8,975 nucleotides of DNA, taken from CAZUHN01 sp964620535. GTDB taxonomy: Bacteria; UBA8248. The notes below the pieces were generated by a model that was not told the DNA's origin, made no database searches, and saw nothing but the letters and a program-made list of their open reading frames with translations. Numbering within the stretch: position 1 is the first letter of the stretch; each line of letters opens with the position of its first letter. The DNA lies in assembly GCA_964620535.1 (NCBI GenBank), contig CAZUHN010000261.1, positions 1 to 8,975 of the forward strand. Reading direction: 5' to 3'. This document shows, one piece after another, positions 1 through 6,988 of this stretch. The translations under genes were made by a program, and so were the position numbers.

Positions 1-779
1 TCGCTCGGGCGATTTTAGCCAATTATATCATATGGTTACAAAGATTCCGGACTCGTTTTGCTCCGTTCCGCCGCATAATGTGGGTTGGATATATTCATGA
101 ATCGAAACCACCTCACAAAAAGTATTACAAGGCTCTCGAAAATCAAGTAAAAAGCGGGAAATTTCGCGCAATGGCCGCGGTCCTGATGTGGCATTCCGGC
201 TGCCTCAACAATAAATGCCCCTCTGTGTTGGTACCGGCCGGTGACAGGCGGATGAGAGTCGCGCTCAAGGCCGCCCTCGCCCAGGAATGGCCTTTTGCCT
301 CTCACATTGAATTCGGCAGCCTCCACGCGTCGTCGCGGAGTGATTTTATGGGGGAATTCAGGGGGATGCTCGATGCCCATCCGGAGCACCCTTTCGCCCT
401 GATTCACATGGGACAACTGGAACATGGCGAAGTCCGCAGGTTAATCAAGGCCCACAAGAATATCCATTTCCTGGCCGCGCACTCCAATACCATCGCGATT
501 GCCGCAGCTGCGAGTGCCAAAGAATGAGTCGATATGTTCGAGGAGGAAAAACTGGCGGCGCCTTGGCGGAAGCTGATTCTCGAACATCCCGACCGGTTCG
601 TGTTCGCATTCGATAACGTCTGGGGTGAAGTGCACTGGAAAATAACATTTTACATGTCGCAAATCACCCTCTGGCGGCGTGCACTTTCCGAACTTCCCGA
701 CAAGGTGGCCCATGCGATCGCGCACGGAAACGCCGAACGGTTGTGGAAGATCCCGCCAAAGCCTAAAACTTCCCCGTAA
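1..779 (+). pseudogene. Amidohydrolase (Amidohydro_2-type) gene, 5' end outside the window, disrupted
   Basis: Third-frame codons run open from the left edge to a TGA at 525-527, then continue in the same frame from GTC at 528 to the TAA at 777-779. Both parts resemble the C-terminal half of TIM-barrel metal-dependent hydrolases. Visible motifs are MWHSG, SHIEFG, LIHMGQ and AHSN before the stop, then AFDNVW (a likely metal/catalytic Asp) and HGNAERLW after it, the last being a typical family C-terminus. From memory of relatives, the TGA falls where a tryptophan usually stands (PWxxMF-like), so a TGG to TGA change is the simplest reading. The usual Gly-Glu before the WH motif is Ala-Ala here. 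Upstream of about 90 the family-like sequence (IPDSF, then NVGWIY) lies in frame 2, which stops at 98-100, suggesting a frameshift too. Substrate is unknown. The gene is convergent with the dehydrogenase at 842-1903. Confidence 0.62.
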
Positions 780-841
780 TTGGCCCGCACCCCGGATCCT
801 GACCCAATCTGACTGTGATTTTTCTGACTTTAACAAATAAT

Positions 842-1903
842 TTATAGCTGGCGGATAACGTCGGCCGCCGCCTGCTTCGTGGTGGCCGTCCCTCTGAGGT
901 CGCGGGTTCGGAACCCCCGGGCGAGATGACCGCAGAGGGCCTTTTCCAGCCGCTTCGCCGCGCGCGTCTCCCCCAGGTATTCCAGCATGTAAACGCAAGA
1001 GAACAGGGTCGCAACCGGATTGGCGATCCCCTTCCCCATAATATCGGGGGCCGAGCCGTGGACCGGCTCGAAGAGGGCGGGGACTTCCTTGTTCGGGTTG
1101 AAATTCGCGCTGGCCGCGATTCCTAAGCCGCCAACGATAGCCGCTCCCAGATCAGTCAAGATGTCCGCGAACAGATTCGTCGAGACGACGACATCGAAGA
1201 TATTCGGCCGACGGACGAATTCGAGCGCGGCCGCGTCGACGAGAAACTTCGCGGTTTTCACCCTCTTGTAGCGCGGCCGGGCGGCCACACCGACGAACAT
1301 CTCGTCCCACAGGACCAGGGTGTGCCCCTGGGCGTTGGATTTGGTCACGTTCGTGACGTGGTTTTTCCGCTTAAGGGAGGCCTCAAACGCGGCGGTGATG
1401 ATCCGCTCGCAGCCTCCCCGGGTGAAGACCGACGCCTGAACCGCCATCTCGGGCGAATGGCCCGCGTAAAGGCGTCCGCCGATGGGGCTGTACTCGCCCT
1501 CGGTGTTTTCCCGGAAAAAGAGCATGTCGATATCGCCGGGCCCATAATCCCGAAGGGGGGACTCCAGCCCCTCATAGAGAACGATGGGGCGCAGGTTCAC
1601 GAACAGATCGAACCCTCTGCGGATGGGAAGGAGCAACTCGTTCAAGGTGATGTGGTCCGGGATGTCGGGCCTGCCCACCGCGCCGAGCAGAATGGCGTCG
1701 AACTTGCGGAGCCGGTCGAGGAAATTCTCCGGGCACATCCGGCCCGTATCGTGATAATAGTCGCTCCCCCAGGGAAAGCGGGTGAAGTCGAATTCGAGGC
1801 GGGGTTCCCGCTTCGCCAGGGCCCGAAGCACCCGGACGCCTTCATCCACCACTTCGGGGCCGATTCCATCCGCCGGGATGAGCGCGATTCGATGCCTGGC
1901 CAT
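842..1903 (-). CDS. Tartrate/D-malate dehydrogenase-like enzyme of the isopropylmalate/isocitrate dehydrogenase family
   Basis: This is a 353-residue cytoplasmic NAD- and metal-dependent beta-decarboxylating dehydrogenase, full length for the family. Visible motifs in order are ADGIGPE (11-17), the substrate-arginine stretch LLPIRR with VNLRP (102-106), ENTEGEYS (132-139, including the catalytic Tyr), TKSN with the catalytic Lys near 188, metal-ligand Asp residues near 223, 247 and 251, and FEPVHGSAPDIMGKGIANP (278-296). The N-terminal DYYHDTGRM and the IPDHITL block fit tartrate/D-malate dehydrogenases (TtuC/DmlA) better than LeuB, and no leucine-pathway gene is nearby. It could still use another 2-hydroxy-dicarboxylate. 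The ATG is preceded by a strong ribosome site, AAGGAGG, four bases away. It lies 49 bases after the spermidine-synthase-like gene on the same strand, so the two are probably co-transcribed. Confidence 0.85.
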   Translation of the reverse strand: MARHRIALIPADGIGPEVVDEGVRVLRALAKREPRLEFDFTRFPWGSDYYHDTGRMCPENFLDRLRKFDAILLGAVGRPDIPDHITLNELLLPIRRGFDLFVNLRPIVLYEGLESPLRDYGPGDIDMLFFRENTEGEYSPIGGRLYAGHSPEMAVQASVFTRGGCERIITAAFEASLKRKNHVTNVTKSNAQGHTLVLWDEMFVGVAARPRYKRVKTAKFLVDAAALEFVRRPNIFDVVVSTNLFADILTDLGAAIVGGLGIAASANFNPNKEVPALFEPVHGSAPDIMGKGIANPVATLFSCVYMLEYLGETRAAKRLEKALCGHLARGFRTRDLRGTATTKQAAADVIRQL

Positions 1904-1919
1904 TCTCCCTCCTTGGAAA

Positions 1920-1952
1920 CTCTCCCCACCGGAGAAGCCGCAGGGCGGAGAG
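1920..1952 (-). repeat. Short inverted repeat in the intergenic spacer
   Basis: Six-base arms (CTCTCC at 1920-1925 and GGAGAG at 1947-1952) could pair around a 21-base loop, directly after the stop codon of the upstream minus-strand gene and before the ribosome site of the dehydrogenase gene. There is no T-tract, so it is not a convincing terminator. It might be a processing or attenuation structure, or chance. Confidence 0.2.
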
Positions 1953-3536
1953 CTAGTACCCTTTTTCGATCAAATTTTCGATCGGTGAAAAATCGTCCGT
2001 CAGCACGGGGCCGTACACCCGCGGGCCCGGGGGCGGGACACGGCCCTGGGCGATAAAATTCAATCTCTCCTCCCGCTCGATGCGCCCCATGAACTCTCTT
2101 GCGCGACCCTCCTTCTTCTCGCGAAACGCGAGGAAGAGAATGTTTTGGGGAACGGTGGGGCTTTGGGGGTCCGTACTGAATACCCAGACCTCAGGAAAAA
2201 CCGCCGTTATGGTGCGGTAGACGGAGGCATAGAGAGACGCGCCCGGTCCCGCCCGGAAGGCGATCAGGTTTATGAAAAACGCGCCCTGGACCGCGAGGCG
2301 CTCACGGATCTCGACGAAAAATTCCCGCGTGATGAGATGGCTTGGGATGGTCCGCAGGCCGCGGTATGCGTCTCCCACGATGAGGTCCCATCTCCCGGGC
2401 GTGCGGCGGAGGTAGCGCCGTCCGTCCTCGGCGGCGACCTGGATTTTGGGATAGTTTCCCAGGCGGAAGAACTTCCGCCCGACCTCCACAACCTCCGGGT
2501 CAAGCTCGGCGACCGAAATCTCCGCTTCGGGGCGGATGAGATGAAGCGCCTTCGCCATGGTGAACGCCCCGCCGCCGATGAAAAGGGCGCGGCGAAAATC
2601 CGGAACCGCCAGCGGCGTCATTTCCAGAAACTTCGTGTACTCAAAATGAAGGGTCCGATCGTCGTCTACCACCATCGCCCCTTCGGGTTGATAATCCAGA
2701 TACAGCTCGCGGACCCGGCCCCCTTCTTTGTCCCGCTCGTAGACACGAATGGTGTGGTACATGTTCTCCTGAAAGTAGATTGTCTCCTCCGTCAATCCGG
2801 GGAGGGAGCCGCTCGTGGCGGCGCCCACCAGGAAGGCAGACCCCACCAAGGTAAAAATGGCGGTGGGAAACCCGCCGACCGCGCCCCTACGCTTCTCATC
2901 CGGAAGACGAAAGAGATAAAGGCCGAGGAGAGAGATCGCTGCGAGGGTGACCCCGGTTGCGAGAAAGATGGAGTTCAGCCCGAAAGCGGGGATGAAGACA
3001 AAGCCCGTGGCGAAGGTACCCACGATGCTGCCCACCGTGGACCAGGTAAAGAGGTTCCCCGTCACCGTGCCCAGGGTCGCCTCGTTCCGGGCGACGAGTT
3101 TCACGGCGAAGGGGGTGAGCATCCCCAGCACCAGGCTCGGGGCGGCGAAGAGGAAGATTCCCCCGAAGAGCGGCCCCGAGCGAACGCCCATGCTGGCTTC
3201 AAATGCGGGCAGAAGCGCGAGCCGGAGCGCCGGCACCAGCGCCACCAGCCCGGCCCCGGCCAGCATAAGGAGGAAAAAGAGCCGGGGGGATGGCCGCCGG
3301 TCCGCCAGACGCCCCCCCGCCGAGTATCCCACGCTCAGGGCGGAGAGGATGATTCCGATCATGCTGGTCCAGTTGTAGATGGTGTTCCCGAAATGGGGCG
3401 CCATCACCCGGCCGGCCGCGATTTCGAGGACAAGGATCGATCCGCCCGAGATGAACACCGCCAGGTAGAGGAACATCCCCAGGCCCCTGCCCCCCGGGTA
3501 GGATTGCGCGCGGGCGGATATTTTCCATTTCACCAT
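1953..3536 (-). CDS. Integral membrane protein fused to a spermidine-synthase-like domain
   Basis: The 527-residue protein has an N-terminal membrane half (about residues 20-245, with hydrophobic segments near 21-40, 57-75, 86-110, 122-148, 160-185, 188-210 and 225-243). A soluble Rossmann domain follows, starting at the typical YFQENMYHTIRV (254-264). The nucleotide-binding motif is GGGAFTMAK (321-329), with acidic residues at AELD (343-346), DGRRYL (371-376), GDAY (388-391) and TIPSHLITREFF (396-407). The end, DDFSPIE, is also typical of fused MFS-like/spermidine synthase proteins. The glycine motif is not the GGGDGG of true SpeE, and the usual DxxD of the catalytic loop reads DAYR, so aminopropyl transfer to putrescine is doubtful and the real substrate is unknown. 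The ATG has a modest AGAGG site five bases upstream; a later Met at residue 21 is possible but less likely. Confidence 0.85.
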   Translation of the reverse strand: MVKWKISARAQSYPGGRGLGMFLYLAVFISGGSILVLEIAAGRVMAPHFGNTIYNWTSMIGIILSALSVGYSAGGRLADRRPSPRLFFLLMLAGAGLVALVPALRLALLPAFEASMGVRSGPLFGGIFLFAAPSLVLGMLTPFAVKLVARNEATLGTVTGNLFTWSTVGSIVGTFATGFVFIPAFGLNSIFLATGVTLAAISLLGLYLFRLPDEKRRGAVGGFPTAIFTLVGSAFLVGAATSGSLPGLTEETIYFQENMYHTIRVYERDKEGGRVRELYLDYQPEGAMVVDDDRTLHFEYTKFLEMTPLAVPDFRRALFIGGGAFTMAKALHLIRPEAEISVAELDPEVVEVGRKFFRLGNYPKIQVAAEDGRRYLRRTPGRWDLIVGDAYRGLRTIPSHLITREFFVEIRERLAVQGAFFINLIAFRAGPGASLYASVYRTITAVFPEVWVFSTDPQSPTVPQNILFLAFREKKEGRAREFMGRIEREERLNFIAQGRVPPPGPRVYGPVLTDDFSPIENLIEKGY

Positions 3537-3786
3537 GCTTGCCTCTGGATATATCGAAAGGGATCAGTCCACTCTAGGTCAGGGCGGCGGGGCGGGCAAC
3601 CACACGCGCCGGAAAAGACCCCATGGGGTGGCCCTGCCAGATTTGCGGGAAGGACAATCTTTTGCCGGAATCGGGCAGGCTGCCCAGGTGCGGCGCAATC
3701 CATGCGCTGTCCTCAATTTCTCTGGAATGTTACCTTTTGCGGACTGAAACTTGTGGAAATCCGAACTCCCTTCGCAAATCAATACC

Positions 3787-3792
3787 AAGGAG
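3787..3792 (+). promoter_or_regulatory. Ribosome binding site that sets the OsmC start
   Basis: AAGGAG lies six bases before the ATG at 3799. An upstream in-frame TTG at 3751 has no comparable site, so 3799 is chosen. The 262-base gap upstream (3537-3798) separates this gene from the divergent membrane gene and must hold both promoters, but no clear -35/-10 pair stands out. Confidence 0.75.
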
Positions 3793-3798
3793 ACCGCT

Positions 3799-4350
3799 AT
3801 GCCCGACAAACCCGTCCAGCCAGATGAAGAATTCGCCCAAACAGGTGTGCGCAGCATCGACCGCCCGGAACTGCCCAAAGGGGGATACGTTGTTACGATG
3901 GGGGCGGACTGCGAGGCCCTCGAAGGGGGCCAACTCAAAATCGGCCGCTACCGCCATTTCGAAGTGTACTGCGACGAGCCTGAGCGAATCGGAGGTTCGG
4001 ACGAGTACCCCCAGCCCCTCACCTACGTCGCCATGGGTGTGGGCTTCTGACTGCTCACCCAGCTTGCGCGGTACGCGCACATGATGAAAGTCGAATACAA
4101 AAAGGCGAAATGCCGGGTGGAGCTAGATTGGTTCCTCCGAGGCTCCGTGCTGAAGGGAACGATCGATTCGGGCTGCACCGAGGCGCGCTCCTATTTTCAA
4201 GTGGAAAGCGACGCGCCGCCCGAGAAGATCGAACAACTCGTAATAAATGCGAAGCAGGGATGCTACGCCGAAAAAATGATTCAGGCCGCCGTCCCCCTTA
4301 AAAGCGAAATCGAACTGAACGGAAATCGCATGGAATTTGGGTATTCGTAG
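3799..4350 (+). CDS. Selenocysteine-containing OsmC-family peroxiredoxin-like protein
   Basis: Read through the in-frame TGA at 4048-4050, this gene encodes 183 residues matching the OsmC/Ohr thiol-dependent peroxide reductase family of the cytoplasm. Residues 53-74 carry the family pattern FEVYCDEP, then GG, then PQPLTYVAMGVGF. Residue 84, the TGA, falls exactly where OsmC proteins have their first catalytic cysteine, followed by LLTQLARYA. The second catalytic cysteine is present at residue 155 (QGCYAEKM), about the usual distance away, and the C-terminus keeps the IELNG-type strand. Codon use and family similarity continue unbroken past the TGA, and a hairpin 20 bases beyond it fits a bacterial SECIS. 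Selenocysteine insertion is therefore the best reading. The alternative is a TGC/TGT to TGA nonsense mutation, which is serious because other genes in the window are broken. A selenol would replace the peroxidatic thiol. Confidence 0.82.
4048..4079 (+). promoter_or_regulatory. Sec TGA codon with putative bacterial SECIS hairpin
   Basis: After the TGA at 4048-4050, a perfect six-base stem, TGCGCG (4065-4070) with CGCGCA (4074-4079), closes a GTA loop (4071-4073). The loop begins 20 bases after the TGA, within the roughly 16-37 base spacing accepted for bacterial SECIS elements. The loop opens with G then U, the bases read by SelB, much as in the E. coli fdhF element. The hairpin lies inside the coding sequence, as bacterial SECIS elements do. 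No selA, selB, selC or selD is in the window. Confidence 0.7.
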
Positions 4351-4512
4351 GAAACATCGAAAGGGTTCCGAAGGTGCCGCCGCGTTCGCTCCCTTACCGG
4401 AAGCGCCGCCCGGCGGGAAAGCGCGCCCGCAATCCGCGCCGGCACGCGCGACGCCCCGGAGCACCGCAGCATTTTTCTCGGACGACGGATTGAACCCACG
4501 CGAGGAGGCTCA

Positions 4513-4941
4513 ATGAACTACAGCACAGGAAATGTCATCGTCACCACCGTCCATATTCTCTCCGCCATCCTCGCCGTTGGCGGGGTGGCGTTTCTCCGGA
4601 TTGTCGCGCTCCCTTTCGCAGAAGGACTCCCTGAAACGGAGAAGGACCGGTTCCAGCAGGTCCTACGGAAGCGCTTCTCTCCCATTCTTCACACCTCCTT
4701 CCTCTTGCTTATCCTCACCGGCATCCACCACATAACCCGGCTCATCCGGTCCGAGATGCGGATACAGGAAATCCTCATCCTCAAGATCACCCTCGCCCTG
4801 ACCATCGTCTTCATCGGGGTGGCCCTCACCCTTCCCCAGGGTTTCGAGGGCATGAAGGCCCGCCGGAAAGGGCTTTTTCTTCTGAGTCTCGCGCTTGCGG
4901 TCATCGTGGTGTTTTTGGGGATCTGGGTGACGCATCGGTAA
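4513..4941 (+). CDS. Four-helix integral membrane protein, CopD/DUF2269-like
   Basis: A 142-residue protein with four predicted membrane helices (about 8-32, 55-76, 86-107 and 118-139) and short charged loops. Histidines at 14, 60, 72 and 73 lie in or at the ends of helices 1 and 2, which recalls the CopD/DUF2269 family, where such residues may bind copper or haem; that role is inferred from family resemblance only. The ATG is well supported by GAGGAGG at 4502-4508, four bases upstream. It follows the OsmC gene on the same strand after 162 bases, a GC-rich spacer with no recognised terminator, so shared transcription is possible. Exact family membership is uncertain because such small four-helix proteins diverge fast. 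Confidence 0.7.
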   Translation: MNYSTGNVIVTTVHILSAILAVGGVAFLRIVALPFAEGLPETEKDRFQQVLRKRFSPILHTSFLLLILTGIHHITRLIRSEMRIQEILILKITLALTIVFIGVALTLPQGFEGMKARRKGLFLLSLALAVIVVFLGIWVTHR

Positions 4942-4958
4942 GAGGCCGGGCGCTGGAG

Positions 4959-5002
4959 CCGGAAGCGAAGACCCTTCCGGGGGCATGGCCCGGGAATGTT
5001 TT
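4959..5002 (+). terminator. Possible terminator after the CopD-like gene
   Basis: A perfect seven-base inverted repeat, CCGGAAG (4959-4965) and CTTCCGG (4974-4980), has an eight-base loop. A short GGGC/GCCC hairpin (4981-4991) and then TTTT at 4999-5002 follow. It sits 18 bases after the stop codon, in the gap between convergent genes. The T-run is short and set back, so it is only a moderate candidate. Confidence 0.35.
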
Positions 5003-5079
5003 GAAAGCGAAGGCGTGGGATAGGCCAAAGCTGCGCCCGAGGGGATTTTCGCCAGAGATTTTTCCGCCGATTCCCGCTC

Positions 5080-6300
5080 CTACCGAAGATGCAGGCCCAG
5101 CTTTTTCACCCCCTCCTCCAGCGCGCCGAGAACGTAGCTGATATGCGCTTCGGTGTGGGTGGCCATGAGAGACGCGCGGAGGCGGCTCGTCCCCTCGGGG
5201 ACGGTGGGGGGGCGAATGGCAGCGAGCATCACCCCAGCATCGAGCATATAGCCGGAAAGGGCGAGAGCGTCCTTCGCCGTCCCGACGATGAGGGGGAAGA
5301 TGGGCCCCTCCCCCCCCCCAGAGGGCATCCCAAAACCGATCCGCAGGAGCCCTTTCCGGAAGCGGGCGCAGAGGGTCCGCAGCCGCGCGCGCCGCTTCTC
5401 CCCCTCCTCCCCCCGGACCAGATCCAGCGCCGCGTGCGCCGCCGCCACAGTGGGTGGCGGAAGAGCCGTCGAGTAGATAAAAGGCCGCGTCCGGTTCACG
5501 AGGTAGGCAATCGTGTCGTGGTCCGCGCAAGCGAAGGCTCCGTAGCAGCCGAGTCCTTTTCCCAGCGTCCCCATCGAGACCCCCACTTCGTCCGTCACCC
5601 CGAAATGCGCGGCGGCCCCTCGCCCTCCCGGGCCGAAGACCCCGGTCGCGTGCGCCTCGTCCACGAGGAGGATGGCCCCGTGCCGGCCGGCGATATCAGC
5701 CAGATCTTTCAGAGGGGCGAAATCCCCGTCCATGCTGAAAACCCCGTCCACGACGATGAGTTTCCGGCGGACGCCCCCTTCTTTTCGAAGGCCGCGCTCG
5801 AGGGCGTCCATATCGTTGTGCGGAAAGACATGAAGACGGGCATGGCTCAGGCGGCAGCCGTCCACGATGCTCGCGTGGTTGAGCGCATCGCTGAAGACGG
5901 CGTCCTCCCTTCCGACGAGGGAGGAGATCAGGCCCAGGTTGGCGAGGTAGCCGGAGCCGAACAGAATCGCCGCTTCATAATTCTTGAACTCGGCCAGCCC
6001 GGCCTCGAACGCCGCGTGGGGCTCCATATGGCCGGCAACGAGCGGGCTCGCCGCCGCACCGCTGCCCCACTTTTCGGCGGCCCCGGTCGCCGCCCCGGCC
6101 AAGGCGGGGTGGTCCGCAAGACCCAGGTAGTTATTCCCCGAAAGGGAAATGAGCGCGCGCCCCTCGAGGCGCATGACCGGTCCCTGGGCCCCCGAGACGG
6201 TCCGGAGTTCCCGCCGCAGGTCGCTCGCGGCCAAGGCGCGAAGCTCTTCTCGGATCGTGCCGCGCCAGGATTGGAATTTTCGGGAGACGGAAGAATTCAT
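5080..6300 (-). CDS. bioF: 8-amino-7-oxononanoate synthase (BioF) or close alpha-oxoamine synthase
   Basis: A 406-residue PLP-dependent fold-type I enzyme. BioF condenses pimeloyl-thioester with alanine, releasing CO2, in the cytoplasmic biotin pathway. Motifs are SLSGNNYLGLA (52-62), SPLVAGH (85-91), SDALNHASIVDG (137-148), VFSMDGDFAPL (187-197), DEAHATGVFG (214-223, with the PLP-pyridine Asp214 and His217) and GTLGKGLG (244-251, with the PLP Schiff-base Lys248). The C-terminal IRPPTVPEGTSRLR block is the one shared by BioF and glycine C-acetyltransferase (Kbl). BioF is preferred on overall pattern, but no other biotin gene is in the window, so Kbl or another oxoamine synthase cannot be excluded. 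The ATG at 6300 is the first start after an in-frame TAA. It has no Shine-Dalgarno sequence, and a TAAAAT box ends six bases before it. Confidence 0.85.
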   Translation of the reverse strand: MNSSVSRKFQSWRGTIREELRALAASDLRRELRTVSGAQGPVMRLEGRALISLSGNNYLGLADHPALAGAATGAAEKWGSGAAASPLVAGHMEPHAAFEAGLAEFKNYEAAILFGSGYLANLGLISSLVGREDAVFSDALNHASIVDGCRLSHARLHVFPHNDMDALERGLRKEGGVRRKLIVVDGVFSMDGDFAPLKDLADIAGRHGAILLVDEAHATGVFGPGGRGAAAHFGVTDEVGVSMGTLGKGLGCYGAFACADHDTIAYLVNRTRPFIYSTALPPPTVAAAHAALDLVRGEEGEKRRARLRTLCARFRKGLLRIGFGMPSGGGEGPIFPLIVGTAKDALALSGYMLDAGVMLAAIRPPTVPEGTSRLRASLMATHTEAHISYVLGALEEGVKKLGLHLR

Positions 6301-6306
6301 GGGGAT

Positions 6307-6312
6307 ATTTTA
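6307..6312 (-). promoter_or_regulatory. Possible -10 box for a leaderless bioF transcript
   Basis: Reading on the minus strand, TAAAAT is followed by ATCCCC and then the ATG. A start point six or seven bases after the box would place the first transcribed base at or next to the start codon. No clear -35 element is seen; the upstream sequence is a T-run. Confidence 0.3.
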
Positions 6313-6327
6313 GGGAGCCCCAAGAGT

Positions 6328-6351
6328 AAAAAAAAGCCCTGGCCTCTCCAG
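6328..6351 (-). terminator. Possible Rho-independent terminator
   Basis: On the minus strand a short hairpin, CTGG-AGAGG-CCAG (6351-6339), is followed by GGC and eight Ts (6335-6328). It would end a minus-strand transcript from the region 6401-6722, about 50 bases after that candidate's stop. The stem is only four base pairs, so support is modest. Confidence 0.35.
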
Positions 6352-6400
6352 ACAGAAAGAACCGGATCCCCCCGCTCGGGGAACGCAGGGCAGCCGCCCA

Positions 6401-6722
6401 CTATCCCTCGCCCTCCCGAGCGAGATCTTCATGATCAACTTTGTTCTCTTCCATCTCGGTGCCTTCCTCGGGAATCTCCAACTCCGCCGCAGCTCCCGGG
6501 GAGGCCTCAGAAGCTTCTAACTCCGTAGAGGCCGTTCCATCTTCTGAGGATGCCGAGCCGTTCTCTACTGGAAGGATTGCCTCTCCGGCCTCGGGAGAAG
6601 CGCCCGCCTCCTCCGGCAGGGTCTCTTCTTACATTTCCTTCCGGGGCCGTCTCCGGCCCGTGCGGTTTTGTGAGGGGTCCGATTTGGCGTCTGAAACGTC
6701 TCTTCCCTTCAGGTCTGCTCAT
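6401..6722 (-). pseudogene. Candidate small acidic protein gene, frameshifted
   Basis: Two minus-strand frames together read as one plausible hydrophilic protein of 106 residues. From an ATG at 6722 a basic segment (MSRPEGKRRFRRQIG) runs to about 6630; after one surplus base at 6629 the other frame continues as an Ala/Glu/Pro/Ser-rich acidic tail to a TAG at 6401-6403. Without removing that base the first frame runs on into Arg/Gly-rich sequence and the second is closed by TAA at 6629-6631. No domain is recognised and low-complexity composition makes the call weak. In its favour are a possible terminator 50 bases downstream on the same strand and a uniform Glu/Ala bias. The opposite strand has an uninterrupted Ser-rich frame (6441-6782) that looks like its antisense. 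The rest of the 6301-6988 stretch, notably 6723-6979, shows no gene, tRNA or riboswitch that I recognise. Confidence 0.3.
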
Positions 6723-6979
6723 ATCCTGCGGTGTGTGCTCGGAGACTCCATCTACCCTCCCCTTTTAATCCCCACAGGGTAGTTTCTTTGGGCTTTCAAC
6801 GGAATTGCCGGGAACCCTTTCGATTTCCCTTTCATCTTCAATATCGCCCGGTTGCCCTTCAGCGTGTATGTCCGGCCTCACCCGTCTAGTGTGAACCTTC
6901 CCACATCGGATTGCCCTGAAGCCGGAAAGGTGCCATATTCCGGGGCTTTGTGAGTCTAATTCTCCAAATGAGAATTATT

Positions 6980-6985
6980 GGAGGG
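6980..6985 (+). promoter_or_regulatory. Ribosome binding site that sets the crcB start
   Basis: GGAGGG ends three bases before a GTG at 6989. Upstream in-frame starts (GTG 6950, ATG 6968) lack such a site and would add residues not seen in the family, so GTG 6989 is chosen. Confidence 0.65.
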
Positions 6986-6988
6986 AAC

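Noticed and set aside
2145..3827. Very long plus-strand frame of 560 codons opposite the membrane/spermidine-synthase-like gene
   Set aside because: It is a GC-driven antisense shadow: charge-rich low-complexity translation with no domain, while the minus strand encodes a clear known family.
4375..4450. GC-rich inverted repeats between the OsmC and CopD-like genes
   Set aside because: Stems are short with two-base loops and no T-run; likely a product of high GC content.
5089..6528. Long plus-strand frame of 479 codons opposite bioF
   Set aside because: Antisense shadow of an unambiguous BioF-family gene; its translation has no domain features.
6441..6782. Uninterrupted plus-strand frame of 113 codons, Ser-rich
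   Set aside because: Its composition is what the antisense of a Glu/Ala-rich gene gives, it has no recognisable domain, and the minus-strand reading has a possible terminator.
6740..6988. Fluoride riboswitch upstream of crcB
   Set aside because: Expected by function, but the conserved GAUGG-type core and the downstream CUGAUG-type strand were not found in the leader.
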